Source: Kitasatospora cheerisanensis KCTC 2395 (GTDB lineage: Bacteria; Actinomycetota; Actinomycetes; Streptomycetales; Streptomycetaceae). From it: a DNA stretch of 32,350 nt. The stretch lies in contig NZ_KK853997.1 of the NCBI RefSeq assembly GCF_000696185.1, positions 5,996,027-6,028,376 on the forward strand, read 5' to 3'. The notes under the pieces are model-generated. The model saw only the letters and a list, made by a program, of their open reading frames with translations, searched no databases and had not been told where the DNA came from. The position numbers and the translations under genes are program-made. Shown piece by piece: positions 16,226 to 25,994 of this stretch; the first letter of the stretch is position 1; each line of letters starts with the position of its first letter.

Positions 16226-18148
16226 TCAGTGCGAGAGGTTGAGCCCGCCCGCCGCGGTCAGCCGCAGCGCGGTGTCGATCAGCGGGACGTGGCTGAACGC
16301 CTGCGGGAAGTTGCCGACCTGACGGCGCGCCCGCGGGTCCCACTCCTCGGCGAGCAGCCCCACGTCGTTGCGCAGCGCCAGCAGCCGTTCGAACAGCTCG
16401 CGGGCCTCGCCGACCCGGCCGATCATCGCCAGGTCGTCGGCCAGCCAGAACGAGCAGGCCAGGAACGCCCCTTCGTGGCCCGACAGCCCGTCGACGTTGT
16501 TGCCCTCGTCGTCGTGCGTCGGGTAGCGCAGCACGAAGCCGTCCTCGGTGGACAGTTCGCGCTGGATCGCCTCGATGGTGCCGATCACCCGCTTGTCGTC
16601 CGGCGGCAGGAAGCCGACCTGCGGGATCAGCAGCAGGGAGGCGTCCAGCTCCTTCCCGCCGTAGTACTGGGTGAAGGTGTTGCGCTCCGGGTCGTAGCCC
16701 TTCGCGCAGACGTCGGCGTGGATCTCGGCGCGGAGCTTCTCCCAGCGCTCCGCCAGGCCCGGCGGCGGGTTCTCGACCTGCTCCAGCAGCTTGAGGGTGC
16801 GGTCGACGGCGACCCAGGCCATCACCTTGGAGTGGACGAAGTGCCGGCGCGGGCCGCGGACCTCCCAGATGCCCTCGTCGGGGTTGCGCCAGTGGTCCTC
16901 CAGGTACTCGATCAGGCGCAGCTGCAGCTGGTGGGCGTGGTCGTGCCGGGCCAGGCCCGACATGGTGGCCAGGTGCAGGGCCTCGACGACCTCGCCGTAC
17001 ACGTCGAGCTGGAGCTGCCCGGCGGCGCCGTTGCCGACCCGGACCGGGCGGGAGTCCTCGTAGCCGGGCAGCCAGTCGAGCTCGGACTCGGTGAGTTCGC
17101 GCTCGCCGGCGATGCCGTACATGATCTGCAGGTTCTCCGGGTCGCCGGCCACGGCGCGCAGCAGCCACTCGCGCCAGGCGCGGGCCTCCTCGCGGTAGCC
17201 GGTGCGCAGCAGCGAGGACAGCGTGATCGCGGCGTCCCGCAGCCAGGTGTAGCGGTAGTCCCAGTTGCGCTCGCCGCCGAGGTCCTCGGGCAGCGAGGTG
17301 GTGGGGGCGGCGACGATGCCGCCGGTGGGGGCGTAGGTGAGCGCCTTCAGGGTGATCAGCGAGCGGACCACGGCCTCCCGGTAGGGGCCCTGGTAGCGGC
17401 ACTGCTCGACCCACTCGCGCCAGAACCGCTCGGTGTTCTCCAGCGCCTCCTCGGCGTCGGGCGGGGCCGGGGCCGGCTCGTGCGAGGCCTTCCAGGTCAG
17501 GCCGAAGGCGATCCGCTCGCCCGCGGTGACGGTGAAGTCGGCGTACGTGGTCAGGTCGCGGCCGTAGGTCTCCGCCTCGCCGTCCAGCCACACCGAGTCG
17601 GGCCCGGCCACCGCGACGGTGCGGTGGGCGCCGTCGGGCGGCTCGACCCGGTGCACCCAGGGCACCACCCGGCCGTAGCTGAAGCGCATCCGCACCGCCG
17701 AGCGCATCCGGACGGTGCCGGCCAGGCCCTCCACGATGCGGATCATCTGCGGCACGTCCGGGGTGCCGAGCAGGTGGCGCGGCGGCATGAAGTCGATCAC
17801 CCGGACGGTGCCGCCCTGGGTGTCCCACTCCTGTTCCAGGATCAGCGAGTCGCCCCGGTAGCGGCGCCGGTCGCAGGGCAGCGCGGGCGCGGCGGCCGTC
17901 ACCGGGGGCAGCCGCGGCTCGGTGTCCAGCAGCGTCGGCCGGGGCGGCTCGACGGCGGGCGGCGGCTCGACGGGCAGCGCCGGGCCGATCCGCCAGAAGC
18001 CGTGCTCGTCGGTGCCGAGCAGCCCGGCGAACACCGCCGGCGAGTCGAACCGGGGCAGGCACAGCCAGTCGACCGCGCCGTCCCGGCGGACCAGGGCGGC
18101 CGTCTGCATGTCTCCGATGAGCGCGTAGTCCTCGATGCGACCGGCCAT
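16226..18148 (-). CDS. Glycoside hydrolase family 15 (glucoamylase/trehalase type)
   Basis: This 640-residue protein from ATG 18148 (MAGRIEDYALIGDMQTAALV) has GGAG on this strand just upstream. An N-terminal beta-sandwich domain (DGAVDWLCLPRFDSPAVFAG) precedes an (alpha/alpha)6 barrel. GERNWDYRYTWLRDAAITL is the substrate-pocket motif. DEGIWEVRG holds the general acid (Glu429), and EEWDP followed by GNFPQAFSHVPLI holds the general base (Glu601 or Glu602). There is no signal peptide, so it is intracellular. Actinobacterial intracellular GH15 proteins of this layout include the mycobacterial trehalase (Rv2402/MSMEG_4528), so trehalose or maltodextrin hydrolysis is likely; sequence alone does not separate the two. 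Its stop is 7 bp from the stop of the convergent glycosyltransferase. Confidence 0.93.
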   Translation of the reverse strand: MAGRIEDYALIGDMQTAALVRRDGAVDWLCLPRFDSPAVFAGLLGTDEHGFWRIGPALPVEPPPAVEPPRPTLLDTEPRLPPVTAAAPALPCDRRRYRGDSLILEQEWDTQGGTVRVIDFMPPRHLLGTPDVPQMIRIVEGLAGTVRMRSAVRMRFSYGRVVPWVHRVEPPDGAHRTVAVAGPDSVWLDGEAETYGRDLTTYADFTVTAGERIAFGLTWKASHEPAPAPPDAEEALENTERFWREWVEQCRYQGPYREAVVRSLITLKALTYAPTGGIVAAPTTSLPEDLGGERNWDYRYTWLRDAAITLSSLLRTGYREEARAWREWLLRAVAGDPENLQIMYGIAGERELTESELDWLPGYEDSRPVRVGNGAAGQLQLDVYGEVVEALHLATMSGLARHDHAHQLQLRLIEYLEDHWRNPDEGIWEVRGPRRHFVHSKVMAWVAVDRTLKLLEQVENPPPGLAERWEKLRAEIHADVCAKGYDPERNTFTQYYGGKELDASLLLIPQVGFLPPDDKRVIGTIEAIQRELSTEDGFVLRYPTHDDEGNNVDGLSGHEGAFLACSFWLADDLAMIGRVGEARELFERLLALRNDVGLLAEEWDPRARRQVGNFPQAFSHVPLIDTALRLTAAGGLNLSH

Positions 18149-18491
18149 TCTTCTCCGTTCCCAGCGGTCCCACGCGCCCCCGCGGCGCCGGCGCGCACGG
18201 GTCGGGCGAGGATGTCGACGTTTGAGCAGAATACGTTGATTCGGGTGTTTCGGGCGCATGTACGCGCCCCGTCCGCATGCCCGCGCCCCTTGCGCCCCAT
18301 GCCTGCCGGGCCCGTTCCGGACAGCCCGGCCGGGCCGTCCGGCCGACGCGCGGAACGGTCTTCCACCCGGACGCGGGCGAGCACTCGCCGGGGCACTGAT
18401 ACGCTGGTATCCCGTGGAACTGGTGGGAACGAGGGCCGGGAGCCCCTCCACCGGCGTCACTCTCCGACACGACACCCACGGGAGCCCCCTC
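18149..18491. promoter_or_regulatory. Divergent intergenic region between GH15 gene and pyrG
   Basis: This 343-bp gene-free stretch must hold the promoters of both flanking genes. Two inverted repeats are visible: GGGCGC (18252-18257) with GCGCCC (18264-18269), and GATAC (18398-18402) with GTATC (18407-18411), the latter about 80 bp before the pyrG start. I see no convincing -35/-10 pair and no RNA gene. The short frames here lack conserved features. Confidence 0.5.
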
Positions 18492-20162
<1,671 letters not shown>

Positions 20163-20175
20163 CGGTCCCCGCTGG

Positions 20176-20217
20176 GAAGCCGCCCGTCCCGGAGTTCGCT
20201 CCGGGGCGGGCGGCTTC
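20176..20217 (+). terminator. Long hairpin with TTCG loop after pyrG
   Basis: A 19-bp stem (20176-20194 with 20199-20217), interrupted only by one G-U wobble, closes on a TTCG tetraloop. It starts 14 bp after the pyrG stop. It has no T-run, but is one of the most stable hairpins in the window. Confidence 0.92.
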
Positions 20218-20279
20218 GGCGTGTCGGGGGCGTCCCGTCCGGTAGATTGCGTCTAACTGACGAGAAGGGGTGGTGTCCG

Positions 20280-20903
20280 ATGACCGGGATGCGCGACGTG
20301 GCCGAGGAGTGGGACGTCCGGGACGGGCACACGCCCTTCCAGGGCCGGATGACCGGCATGCGCAGCGAACAGGTCCGCATGCCCGACGGCAGCTGGGCCC
20401 AGCGCGACTACCAGATCCACCCCGGCTCGGTCGCCGTCCTCGCCGTCGACCAGCAGGCCCGCGTCCTCGTGCTGCGCCAGTACCGGCACCCCGTCCGGCA
20501 CCGGCTCTGGGAACTGCCGGCGGGGCTGCTCGACGTGCCCGGCGAGAACCCGCTGCACGCGGCGCAGCGGGAACTCTTCGAAGAGGCCTACTGCAAGGCC
20601 GGGCAGTGGCGCGTCCTGGTCGACTTCTACACCTCGCCCGGCGGCAGCGACGAGGCCCTGCGGCTGTTCCTCGCCACCGACCTGTCCGAGGCCGAGGGGG
20701 AGCGCTACGCCGCGCACGGCGAAGAACTCGAACTCGAATCCTCCTGGGTTCCGCTCGAACAGCTCGTCGACCTGGTCCTGGCCGGCGAACTCCACAACCC
20801 CACCCTGGTCACCGGCACCCTCGCCCTGCACACCGCGCTCGCCCGCGGCGGCGTCGACGCCCTCCGCCCCGCCGACGCCCCCTGGCCGGCCCGGCCGTTC
20901 TGA
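20280..20903 (+). CDS. Nudix hydrolase, ADP-ribose pyrophosphatase type (Rv1700-like)
   Basis: This 207-residue protein from ATG 20280 follows GAAGGGG at 20264-20270. It has the ELPAGLLDVPGENP entry of ADP-ribose pyrophosphatases, then AAQRELFEEAYCKA as the Nudix helix, and SPGGSDEALRLFLATDL, the downstream signature of the ADPRase subgroup. Predicted reaction: ADP-ribose to AMP plus ribose 5-phosphate. The Nudix glycine after EE (normally EEVG or EETG) is replaced here by Tyr (EEAYCKA), while the metal-binding RE-EE glutamates remain, so activity is still likely. It is in the same slot as Rv1700, directly after pyrG. TAGATT at 20243-20248 could be a -10 element. Confidence 0.92.
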   Translation: MTGMRDVAEEWDVRDGHTPFQGRMTGMRSEQVRMPDGSWAQRDYQIHPGSVAVLAVDQQARVLVLRQYRHPVRHRLWELPAGLLDVPGENPLHAAQRELFEEAYCKAGQWRVLVDFYTSPGGSDEALRLFLATDLSEAEGERYAAHGEELELESSWVPLEQLVDLVLAGELHNPTLVTGTLALHTALARGGVDALRPADAPWPARPF

Positions 20904-21254
20904 GCGGCGCGCTCCGCGCGGGAGCGGAAGGTGGGCTGAGCGGGGCGGATCCCGGCCGTGCCGCCTCGCGCGGGGGCGGGAGTTGACGGGCGGCGCCGGC
21001 TTCCGCTTCGCGGGGAACAGGGGGCGTTCCGGCCTGCGGCGGCAGCGTGCTCCGGCCCGTCGAGGGCGGCGTGCTTCGTGCGGGGGAGGGTGTCGGCGTC
21101 CTCCGTTCGGCTGGGCCGGGGGTTGGGCCGGGGGGTGGTGTGGGGGTTGGCGGGACCGGGTGTCTCGGCGGGGCGGGGTGGTCGAACTACGCTTCGCGGA
21201 CAGGGCTCGGTGTGCGGGTCCGGGGCGCTGGGCGACGGGTCGGGAGTGGCGCGG
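20904..21254. other. Gene-free G-rich region upstream of the NB-ARC/TPR gene
   Basis: In 351 bp I find no supported gene. Apparent frames here have no recognisable domain. A run of G-tracts at 21113-21160 (seven tracts of at least three G, loops of 2-6 nt) could form a G-quadruplex on the + strand. A short CGCG-type hairpin lies just after the Nudix stop near 20907-20920. The region presumably contains the promoter of the downstream gene, but no clear -10/-35 is visible. Confidence 0.55.
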
Positions 21255-23128
21255 GTGGCGAAGGAAGCGGCGGCCGGGATCTTCGACGCGTTGCCGGCGG
21301 GCGCCCGGCCGTTCGGCGGGCGGGTGGCGGAGCTGGCGGCGCTGACGGTGGCCGCGGCCGGCCCGCGCCGGGGCGGGCCGGCTGCTGGTGCTGGCGGGCC
21401 GGCCGGGTCGGGCCGTACCGCGCTGGCGGTGCAGTGGGCGCGCAGCGTCGCGGAGCAGTACCCGGACGGGTTGCTGTACGCGCGGCTGTCGGCGCCGGAC
21501 GGGACCAGGGTGGGGCCGGGGCGGGCGGCCCGGATGCTGCTGGACCAGTTCGGTGAGCGGCCGGGCGTCGCGCTGCTGCCCGGCGCCGCCGAGGAGGACC
21601 CGGCGTGCGAGGCGCTGCGCGAGGCCCTCGGTCCGCGGCGGGCGCTGCTGCTGCTGGACGACGTCCGGGACGCCGGGCAGGTGTGGCCGCTGCTGGCGGA
21701 GAAGACCGAGTCGGTGCTGCTGGCGACCACTGCGGGGCCGCTGACGGGGATCGAGGGCATCGATCCGGTGATCCTCGGGGGCCTGGAGCACCGGGCGGCG
21801 GTCGAGCTGCTGACCGCACTGGTCGGCGGCACCCGGATCTCCTGCGACCCGGTCGGCGCGGCGGAGCTCGCCGAGGCGTGCGCGAACCGTCCGGCGGCGT
21901 TGCGGCTGGCCGCGGGCTGGTTGCGGACCGAGCCGCGGCTGGCGGTGACCGAGGCGGCGGCCCGGCTGCGGCAGTCGCCGGAGCAGGTGCGGGAGCGCTC
22001 CCGCGCCGTGGTGGAGGGGCCGGAGCGGCCGGAGACGGTGCCGGTGGTGGAGGGGGATCCGCTGCGGGGCGCGTTCGAGCCCGCGTACCGGCGGCTGCCG
22101 GCGGCGCGGGCGCGGCTGCTGCGGCTGTGCACGCTCGCGCCGGGCCAGCGGGTGGACCTGCGGACGGCGTCCGCGCTGGTGGGCTGTCCGGCGCCGGAGG
22201 CCGGGGCGGGGCTGGCCGCGCTGGCCGAGCTGGAGCTGCTGGAACGGGAGCCGGCGGCGGCCGACGGCACCGAGCGCTACCGGGTGCCGGGGCGGCTGTA
22301 CGGGCGGCTGGTGGAGCTGCGCGCCGAGGCGGACCGGCCGTCCGAGCTGGAGCTGGCCCGGGCCCGGCTGCTGGAGCGCCTGGTGCGGCTGGTCGACTCG
22401 GCGCGGCTGCTGCTGGATCCGGCGGCCGGGCCGAACCCGGACCCGCTGCCGGGCCCGCTGCGGCTGCGGTCGGCCGCGCACGCCGGGCAGTGGCTGCTGG
22501 GGGAGCGCGAGCACCTGCTGGCCGCGGTCGCGGACGCCGTCGGCCAGGGCGACCTGGACGGCACCGCGGGCCGCCTGGTGGCGGCCCTGCTGCGGGCGCT
22601 GCCGCTGACCGGCGAGGCGGCGCCGGCCGACCTGCACGCGCTGCACGAGTCGGTGCTGAAGGTGGCCGAGCGGCAGGGCGCACCGCGCCGGGCCGCGGCC
22701 GCGCTGCTCAACCTCGGCGACCTGCAGGCCGAGGCGGGGCGCTGGGAGCAGGCCGCGGAGCGCTACCGCCGGGCCGTGGACCTGTCCCGGGGGCGGGCGA
22801 CGAGAGCGGCTGCGCCCGCGCGCTGGAGGGCGTGGGCCACTGCCACCGGGCGCTCGGCGACCCGTTGCGCGCCGCGGACGCGTACGGGCGGGCGCTGGTG
22901 CTGCGGCAGGCGGTCGGCGACCAGGCGGCGGAGGCGCGGCTGCTGGTGCGGGCGGCGGAGGCGCACACCGCGCTGCGGCGCTTCGAGGAGGCGCTGCGGG
23001 AGTACCGGTCGGCGGCGGCGGTGCTGCGGCGGACCGGCGACGCGGACGGTGAGCGGCAGGTCGCGGCGCTCGCCGCGCGGCTCCAGGAGCACCTCGGCCG
23101 GGAGGGACTTCGTCCACTTTCGGAGTAG
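21255..23128 (+). pseudogene. NB-ARC/STAND-like ATPase with TPR C-terminus, single-base frameshift as sequenced
   Basis: From GTG 21255 (AKEAAAGIFDALPAGARPFG), 8 nt after GGGAG (21242-21246), a P-loop GPAGSGRT carries Arg54 where Lys is usual. Walker B is ALLLLDDVRD with Asp135/Asp136. A winged-helix region (LLRLCTLAPGQRVDLRTASA) and TPR units (AAALLNLGDLQAEAGRWEQA) follow. The frame breaks in GGGGG at 22789-22793. One added G continues it as AGDESGCARALEGVGHCHRA with further TPRs to REGLRPLSE at 23128, about 624 residues in all. The layout resembles the ATPase-TPR half of AfsR-type regulators without their DNA-binding domain. The target and signal are unknown. It occupies the place where mycobacteria have xerD. 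Confidence 0.78.
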
Positions 23129-23138
23129 TGTCTTGAGT

Positions 23139-23154
23139 GCGGGGTTTGCCCCGC
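23139..23154 (+). terminator. Short hairpin after the NB-ARC/TPR gene
   Basis: GCGGGG (23139-23144) and CCCCGC (23149-23154) form a 6-bp stem with the 4-nt loop TTTG, 10 bp after the stop. It is short and lacks a T-run, so its strength is doubtful. Confidence 0.5.
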
Positions 23155-23226
23155 AATATGGCCTCAGGAGGCGTGCAAGCCTACGAACCTGCCAATGGGT
23201 CGAGCTGATTTGTTCGCTTTGGAAGG

Positions 23227-23255
23227 CTGACACGCCGCCTGGGCTTCATTACAAT
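23227..23255 (+). promoter_or_regulatory. Probable HrdB-type promoter of ald
   Basis: CTGACA (23227-23232) and TACAAT (23250-23255) each differ by one base from the -35 and -10 consensus and are exactly 17 bp apart. Transcription would begin near 23262, leaving a leader of about 105 nt before ald. It stands out because the surrounding 100 bp is clearly AT-richer than the coding DNA. Confidence 0.72.
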
Positions 23256-23368
23256 CGAACTCAGTCGCGCATGGATCTATGCACCGGTTGCCCCGTTGTG
23301 CCCGTCGTGTGCGTCCCCGCCGGTCTTCCCCCGGTAGGAATCCCCCATGGCAAGAGGACGTGTTAGCC

Positions 23369-24484
23369 GTGAAGGTCGGCATCCCCCGCGAGGTCAAGAA
23401 CCACGAGTACCGCGTGGCCATCACGCCTGCCGGTGTGCATGAGCTGGTCCGCAACGGACACGAGGTCGTCATCGAGGACAACGCCGGTGTCGGCTCCTCG
23501 ATCCCCAACGAGGAGTACGTGGCCGCCGGTGCGACCATCCTCCCCACCGCCGACGAGGTGTGGGCCGCGGCCGACATGATCCTCAAGGTGAAGGAGCCCA
23601 TCGCGTCGGAGTACCACCGACTGCGCAAGGGCCAGACCCTCTTCACCTACCTGCACCTGGCCGCCGACCGCGCCGGCACCGACGCGCTGGTCGCGTCCGG
23701 CACCACCGCGATCGCGTACGAGACCGTGCAGCTGCCGAACGGCGCGCTGCCGCTGCTCGCCCCGATGTCCGAGGTCGCGGGCCGGCTGGCCCCGCAGGTC
23801 GGCTCCTACCACCTGATGCGCCCGACCGGCGGCCGCGGCGTGCTGCCCGGCGGCGTGCCCGGCACCCACCCGGCCAAGGCCGTCGTCATCGGCGGTGGCG
23901 TCTCCGGCTGGCACGCGGCCACCATCGCCATCGGCATGGGCTACGACGTGACCCTGCTGGACCGCGACATCAACAAGCTGCGCGAGGCCGACAAGGTCTT
24001 CGGCAACAAGATCAAGGCGATCGTCTCCAACTCCTTCGAGCTGGAGAAGGCCGTCGTCGAGGCCGACCTGGTCATCGGCGCCGTGCTGATCCCGGGCGCC
24101 AAGGCCCCGAAGCTCGTCACCAACGAGCTGGTCTCCCGCATGAAGCCGGGCTCCGTGCTCGTCGACATCGCCATCGACCAGGGCGGCTGCTTCGAGGACT
24201 CGCACCCGACCACGCACGCCGAGCCGACCTTCCAGGTCCACAACTCGGTCTTCTACTGCGTGGCGAACATGCCGGGCGCCGTCCCGAACACCTCCACCTA
24301 CGCCCTCACCAACGCCACCCTGCCGTACGTGGTGGAGCTGGCGAACCGTGGCTGGAAGGAGGCGCTGCGCCGCGACGCCGCGCTCGCCAAGGGCCTGAAC
24401 GTGCACGAGGGCCAGATCACCTTCCCGGCCGTCGCCGAGGCCTTCGGCCTGGAGTCGGTCTCGCTGGAGAGCGTCCTCGCCTGA
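23369..24484 (+). CDS. ald: Alanine dehydrogenase
   Basis: This 371-residue protein catalyses NAD-dependent interconversion of L-alanine with pyruvate and ammonia. GTG 23369 is chosen because AGAGGA ends 10 nt upstream and because numbering then matches the M. tuberculosis enzyme: Lys75 in LKVKEP, His96 in YLHLAA and the NAD-binding GGGVSG loop from residue 175. The N-terminus VGIPREVKNHEYRVAITPAG and the DIAIDQGGCFEDS segment are family hallmarks, and no key residue is missing. The gene stands alone, with its own promoter upstream and a terminator downstream. Confidence 0.97.
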   Translation: MKVGIPREVKNHEYRVAITPAGVHELVRNGHEVVIEDNAGVGSSIPNEEYVAAGATILPTADEVWAAADMILKVKEPIASEYHRLRKGQTLFTYLHLAADRAGTDALVASGTTAIAYETVQLPNGALPLLAPMSEVAGRLAPQVGSYHLMRPTGGRGVLPGGVPGTHPAKAVVIGGGVSGWHAATIAIGMGYDVTLLDRDINKLREADKVFGNKIKAIVSNSFELEKAVVEADLVIGAVLIPGAKAPKLVTNELVSRMKPGSVLVDIAIDQGGCFEDSHPTTHAEPTFQVHNSVFYCVANMPGAVPNTSTYALTNATLPYVVELANRGWKEALRRDAALAKGLNVHEGQITFPAVAEAFGLESVSLESVLA

Positions 24485-24503
24485 CGCCCCCTCACCTGCT
24501 GTC

Positions 24504-24536
24504 GCCCCCGGCCGTCCTCCCCTTTCGGCCGGGGGC
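24504..24536 (+). terminator. Hairpin terminator after ald
   Basis: GCCCCCGGCCG (24504-24514) and CGGCCGGGGGC (24526-24536) make a perfect 11-bp stem with an 11-nt loop, 20 bp after the ald stop. A weak TTC follows. Confidence 0.85.
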
Positions 24537-24839
24537 TTCGGCATGCCCGTAACGGCCCGGGGCGTCCTCGGGGTGTCCACGGGCGGTCAATTCCGGTGCG
24601 GTTTGTCACCCGCTCTGTCGACAAGGACACCTGACGCCCCCTCATGGCCCGCCGCCTGCGAGGAAACGTTAGGGTCATGTCTTGACACGGGGTGGGTGAC
24701 CGGCCGACACCAGCAGCCCACTACCGTGGATTGTGTTGCTGCGAATGCCCGAAACGGCCTAGAGTCGCAAACCGTTGGCATGCTGCCACGCTGACGAATC
24801 GACATAGAGTCCTGGATGTCCAAGGAGGTAAGACGACTT
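24537..24839 (+). promoter_or_regulatory. Leader/promoter region of the parA-scpAB-rluB gene run
   Basis: This gene-free stretch of about 300 bp has lower GC than its flanks. Candidate promoter elements are TTGCTG (24736-24741) with TAGAGT (24760-24765) at an 18-bp spacing. A lone TTGACA at 24682-24687 has no good -10. An inverted repeat TGGCA/TGCCA (24776-24780, 24784-24788) lies between the candidate promoter and the start codon, where a repressor could bind. I see no parS-like sequence (GTTTCACGTGAAAC). Confidence 0.5.
24822..24829 (+). promoter_or_regulatory. Near-perfect Shine-Dalgarno that fixes the parA start
   Basis: AAGGAGGT matches the anti-SD of 16S rRNA over its whole length. It lies inside the frame that could begin at ATG 24816, so that ATG cannot be the main start. 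The next in-frame start, GTG 24840, is 10 nt downstream. Confidence 0.85.
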
Positions 24840-25994
24840 GTGAATGAGTCGACATTTGCTCCCGGGGGTGGTCAGCCAGGACTGGCGGAGCTCTCCGCCG
24901 GGCAGCCGAACGAGGAAGCCCGGCACTCCACGGTGGGCGCGCAGGAGGTCGGCTCGGTCGCGGTCCGCACCTTCGAGGCCCGCCAGAGCGCGGCGACAGC
25001 CGCCACCGACTACGACGCCGACTTCGCGGCGTACGGACTGGCCTACAACGAGCTCGGCTACGGGCCCTACGACGACCCGGACGCCGAGTACGAGCCCGAT
25101 CCCGAGTACGCCGCCACGCTGGCCCCCGACGCGGCCCGCCAGCGCCGCGAGCGGGTCGGACCGACCGGCCGGCCGCTGCCGTACTTCCCGATCCCCGCGC
25201 CGATCGCCGAACACGGCCCCGCGCAGATCATCGCGATGTGCAACCAGAAGGGCGGAGTCGGCAAGACCACCTCCACCATCAACCTGGGCGCCGCACTCGC
25301 CGAGTACGGCCGCCGGGTCCTGCTGGTGGACTTCGACCCGCAGGGCGCGCTCTCCGTCGGCCTCGGCGTCAACCCGATGGAACTCGACGTCACGGTCTAC
25401 AACCTGCTCATGGAGCGGGGTCTGACGGCCGATGAGGTCCTGCTGAAGACCGCCATCCCCGGCATGGACCTGCTGCCGTCCAACATCGACCTGTCCGCCG
25501 CCGAGGTGCAGCTGGTCAGCGAGGTCGCCCGCGAGTCCGCGCTGGCCCGCGCGCTCAAGCCGCTGCTGCCCGACTACGACTACGTCATCATCGACTGCCA
25601 GCCCTCGCTGGGCCTGCTGACGGTCAATGCCCTGACGGCCGCTCACAGCGTCATCGTGCCGCTGGAGTGCGAGTTCTTCGCGCTGCGCGGCGTCGCGCTG
25701 CTCACCGAGACCATCGAGAAGGTCTGCGAGCGGCTCAACCCCGAACTGCGCCTGGACGGCATCCTCGCCACCATGTACGACTCCCGCACCGTGCACTCGC
25801 GCGAGGTGCTGGCCCGGGTCGTCGAGGCGTTCGGCGAGCACGTCTTCCACACCGTCATCGGACGGACCGTCAGGTTCCCCGAGACCACCGTGGCCGGCGA
25901 GCCGATCACCACGTACGCCACCAACTCGGTCGGCGCCGCCGCCTACCGCCAGCTCGCCAGGGAGGTGCTCGACCGGTGCCGCCCCGTCGAGTGA
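24840..25994 (+). CDS. parA: ParA family partitioning ATPase with long N-terminal extension
   Basis: This 384-residue protein from GTG 24840 has a first 127 residues lacking family similarity that I can see. They are rich in Asp, Tyr, Ala and Pro (YDADFAAYGLAYNELGYG), probably disordered. The deviant Walker A KGGVGKTTS follows, with the signature Lys137 and catalytic Lys142, then LLVDFDPQGALSVGLGV, the Walker B region YVIIDCQPSLGLLTVNAL and ATMYDSRTVHSREV. This is the same position relative to scpA as in the Rv1708-Rv1709 locus. It is not next to a parB gene; the chromosomal parAB pair normally lies near oriC. The next gene overlaps it by 19 bp. It probably polymerises or binds DNA with ATP; the cargo is unknown. 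Confidence 0.94.
   Translation: MNESTFAPGGGQPGLAELSAGQPNEEARHSTVGAQEVGSVAVRTFEARQSAATAATDYDADFAAYGLAYNELGYGPYDDPDAEYEPDPEYAATLAPDAARQRRERVGPTGRPLPYFPIPAPIAEHGPAQIIAMCNQKGGVGKTTSTINLGAALAEYGRRVLLVDFDPQGALSVGLGVNPMELDVTVYNLLMERGLTADEVLLKTAIPGMDLLPSNIDLSAAEVQLVSEVARESALARALKPLLPDYDYVIIDCQPSLGLLTVNALTAAHSVIVPLECEFFALRGVALLTETIEKVCERLNPELRLDGILATMYDSRTVHSREVLARVVEAFGEHVFHTVIGRTVRFPETTVAGEPITTYATNSVGAAAYRQLAREVLDRCRPVE

Noticed and set aside
24485..24839. A parS centromere site near parA.
   Set aside because: No GTTTCACGTGAAAC-like palindrome is present in this region, so the ParA is not obviously part of the canonical ParABS system.
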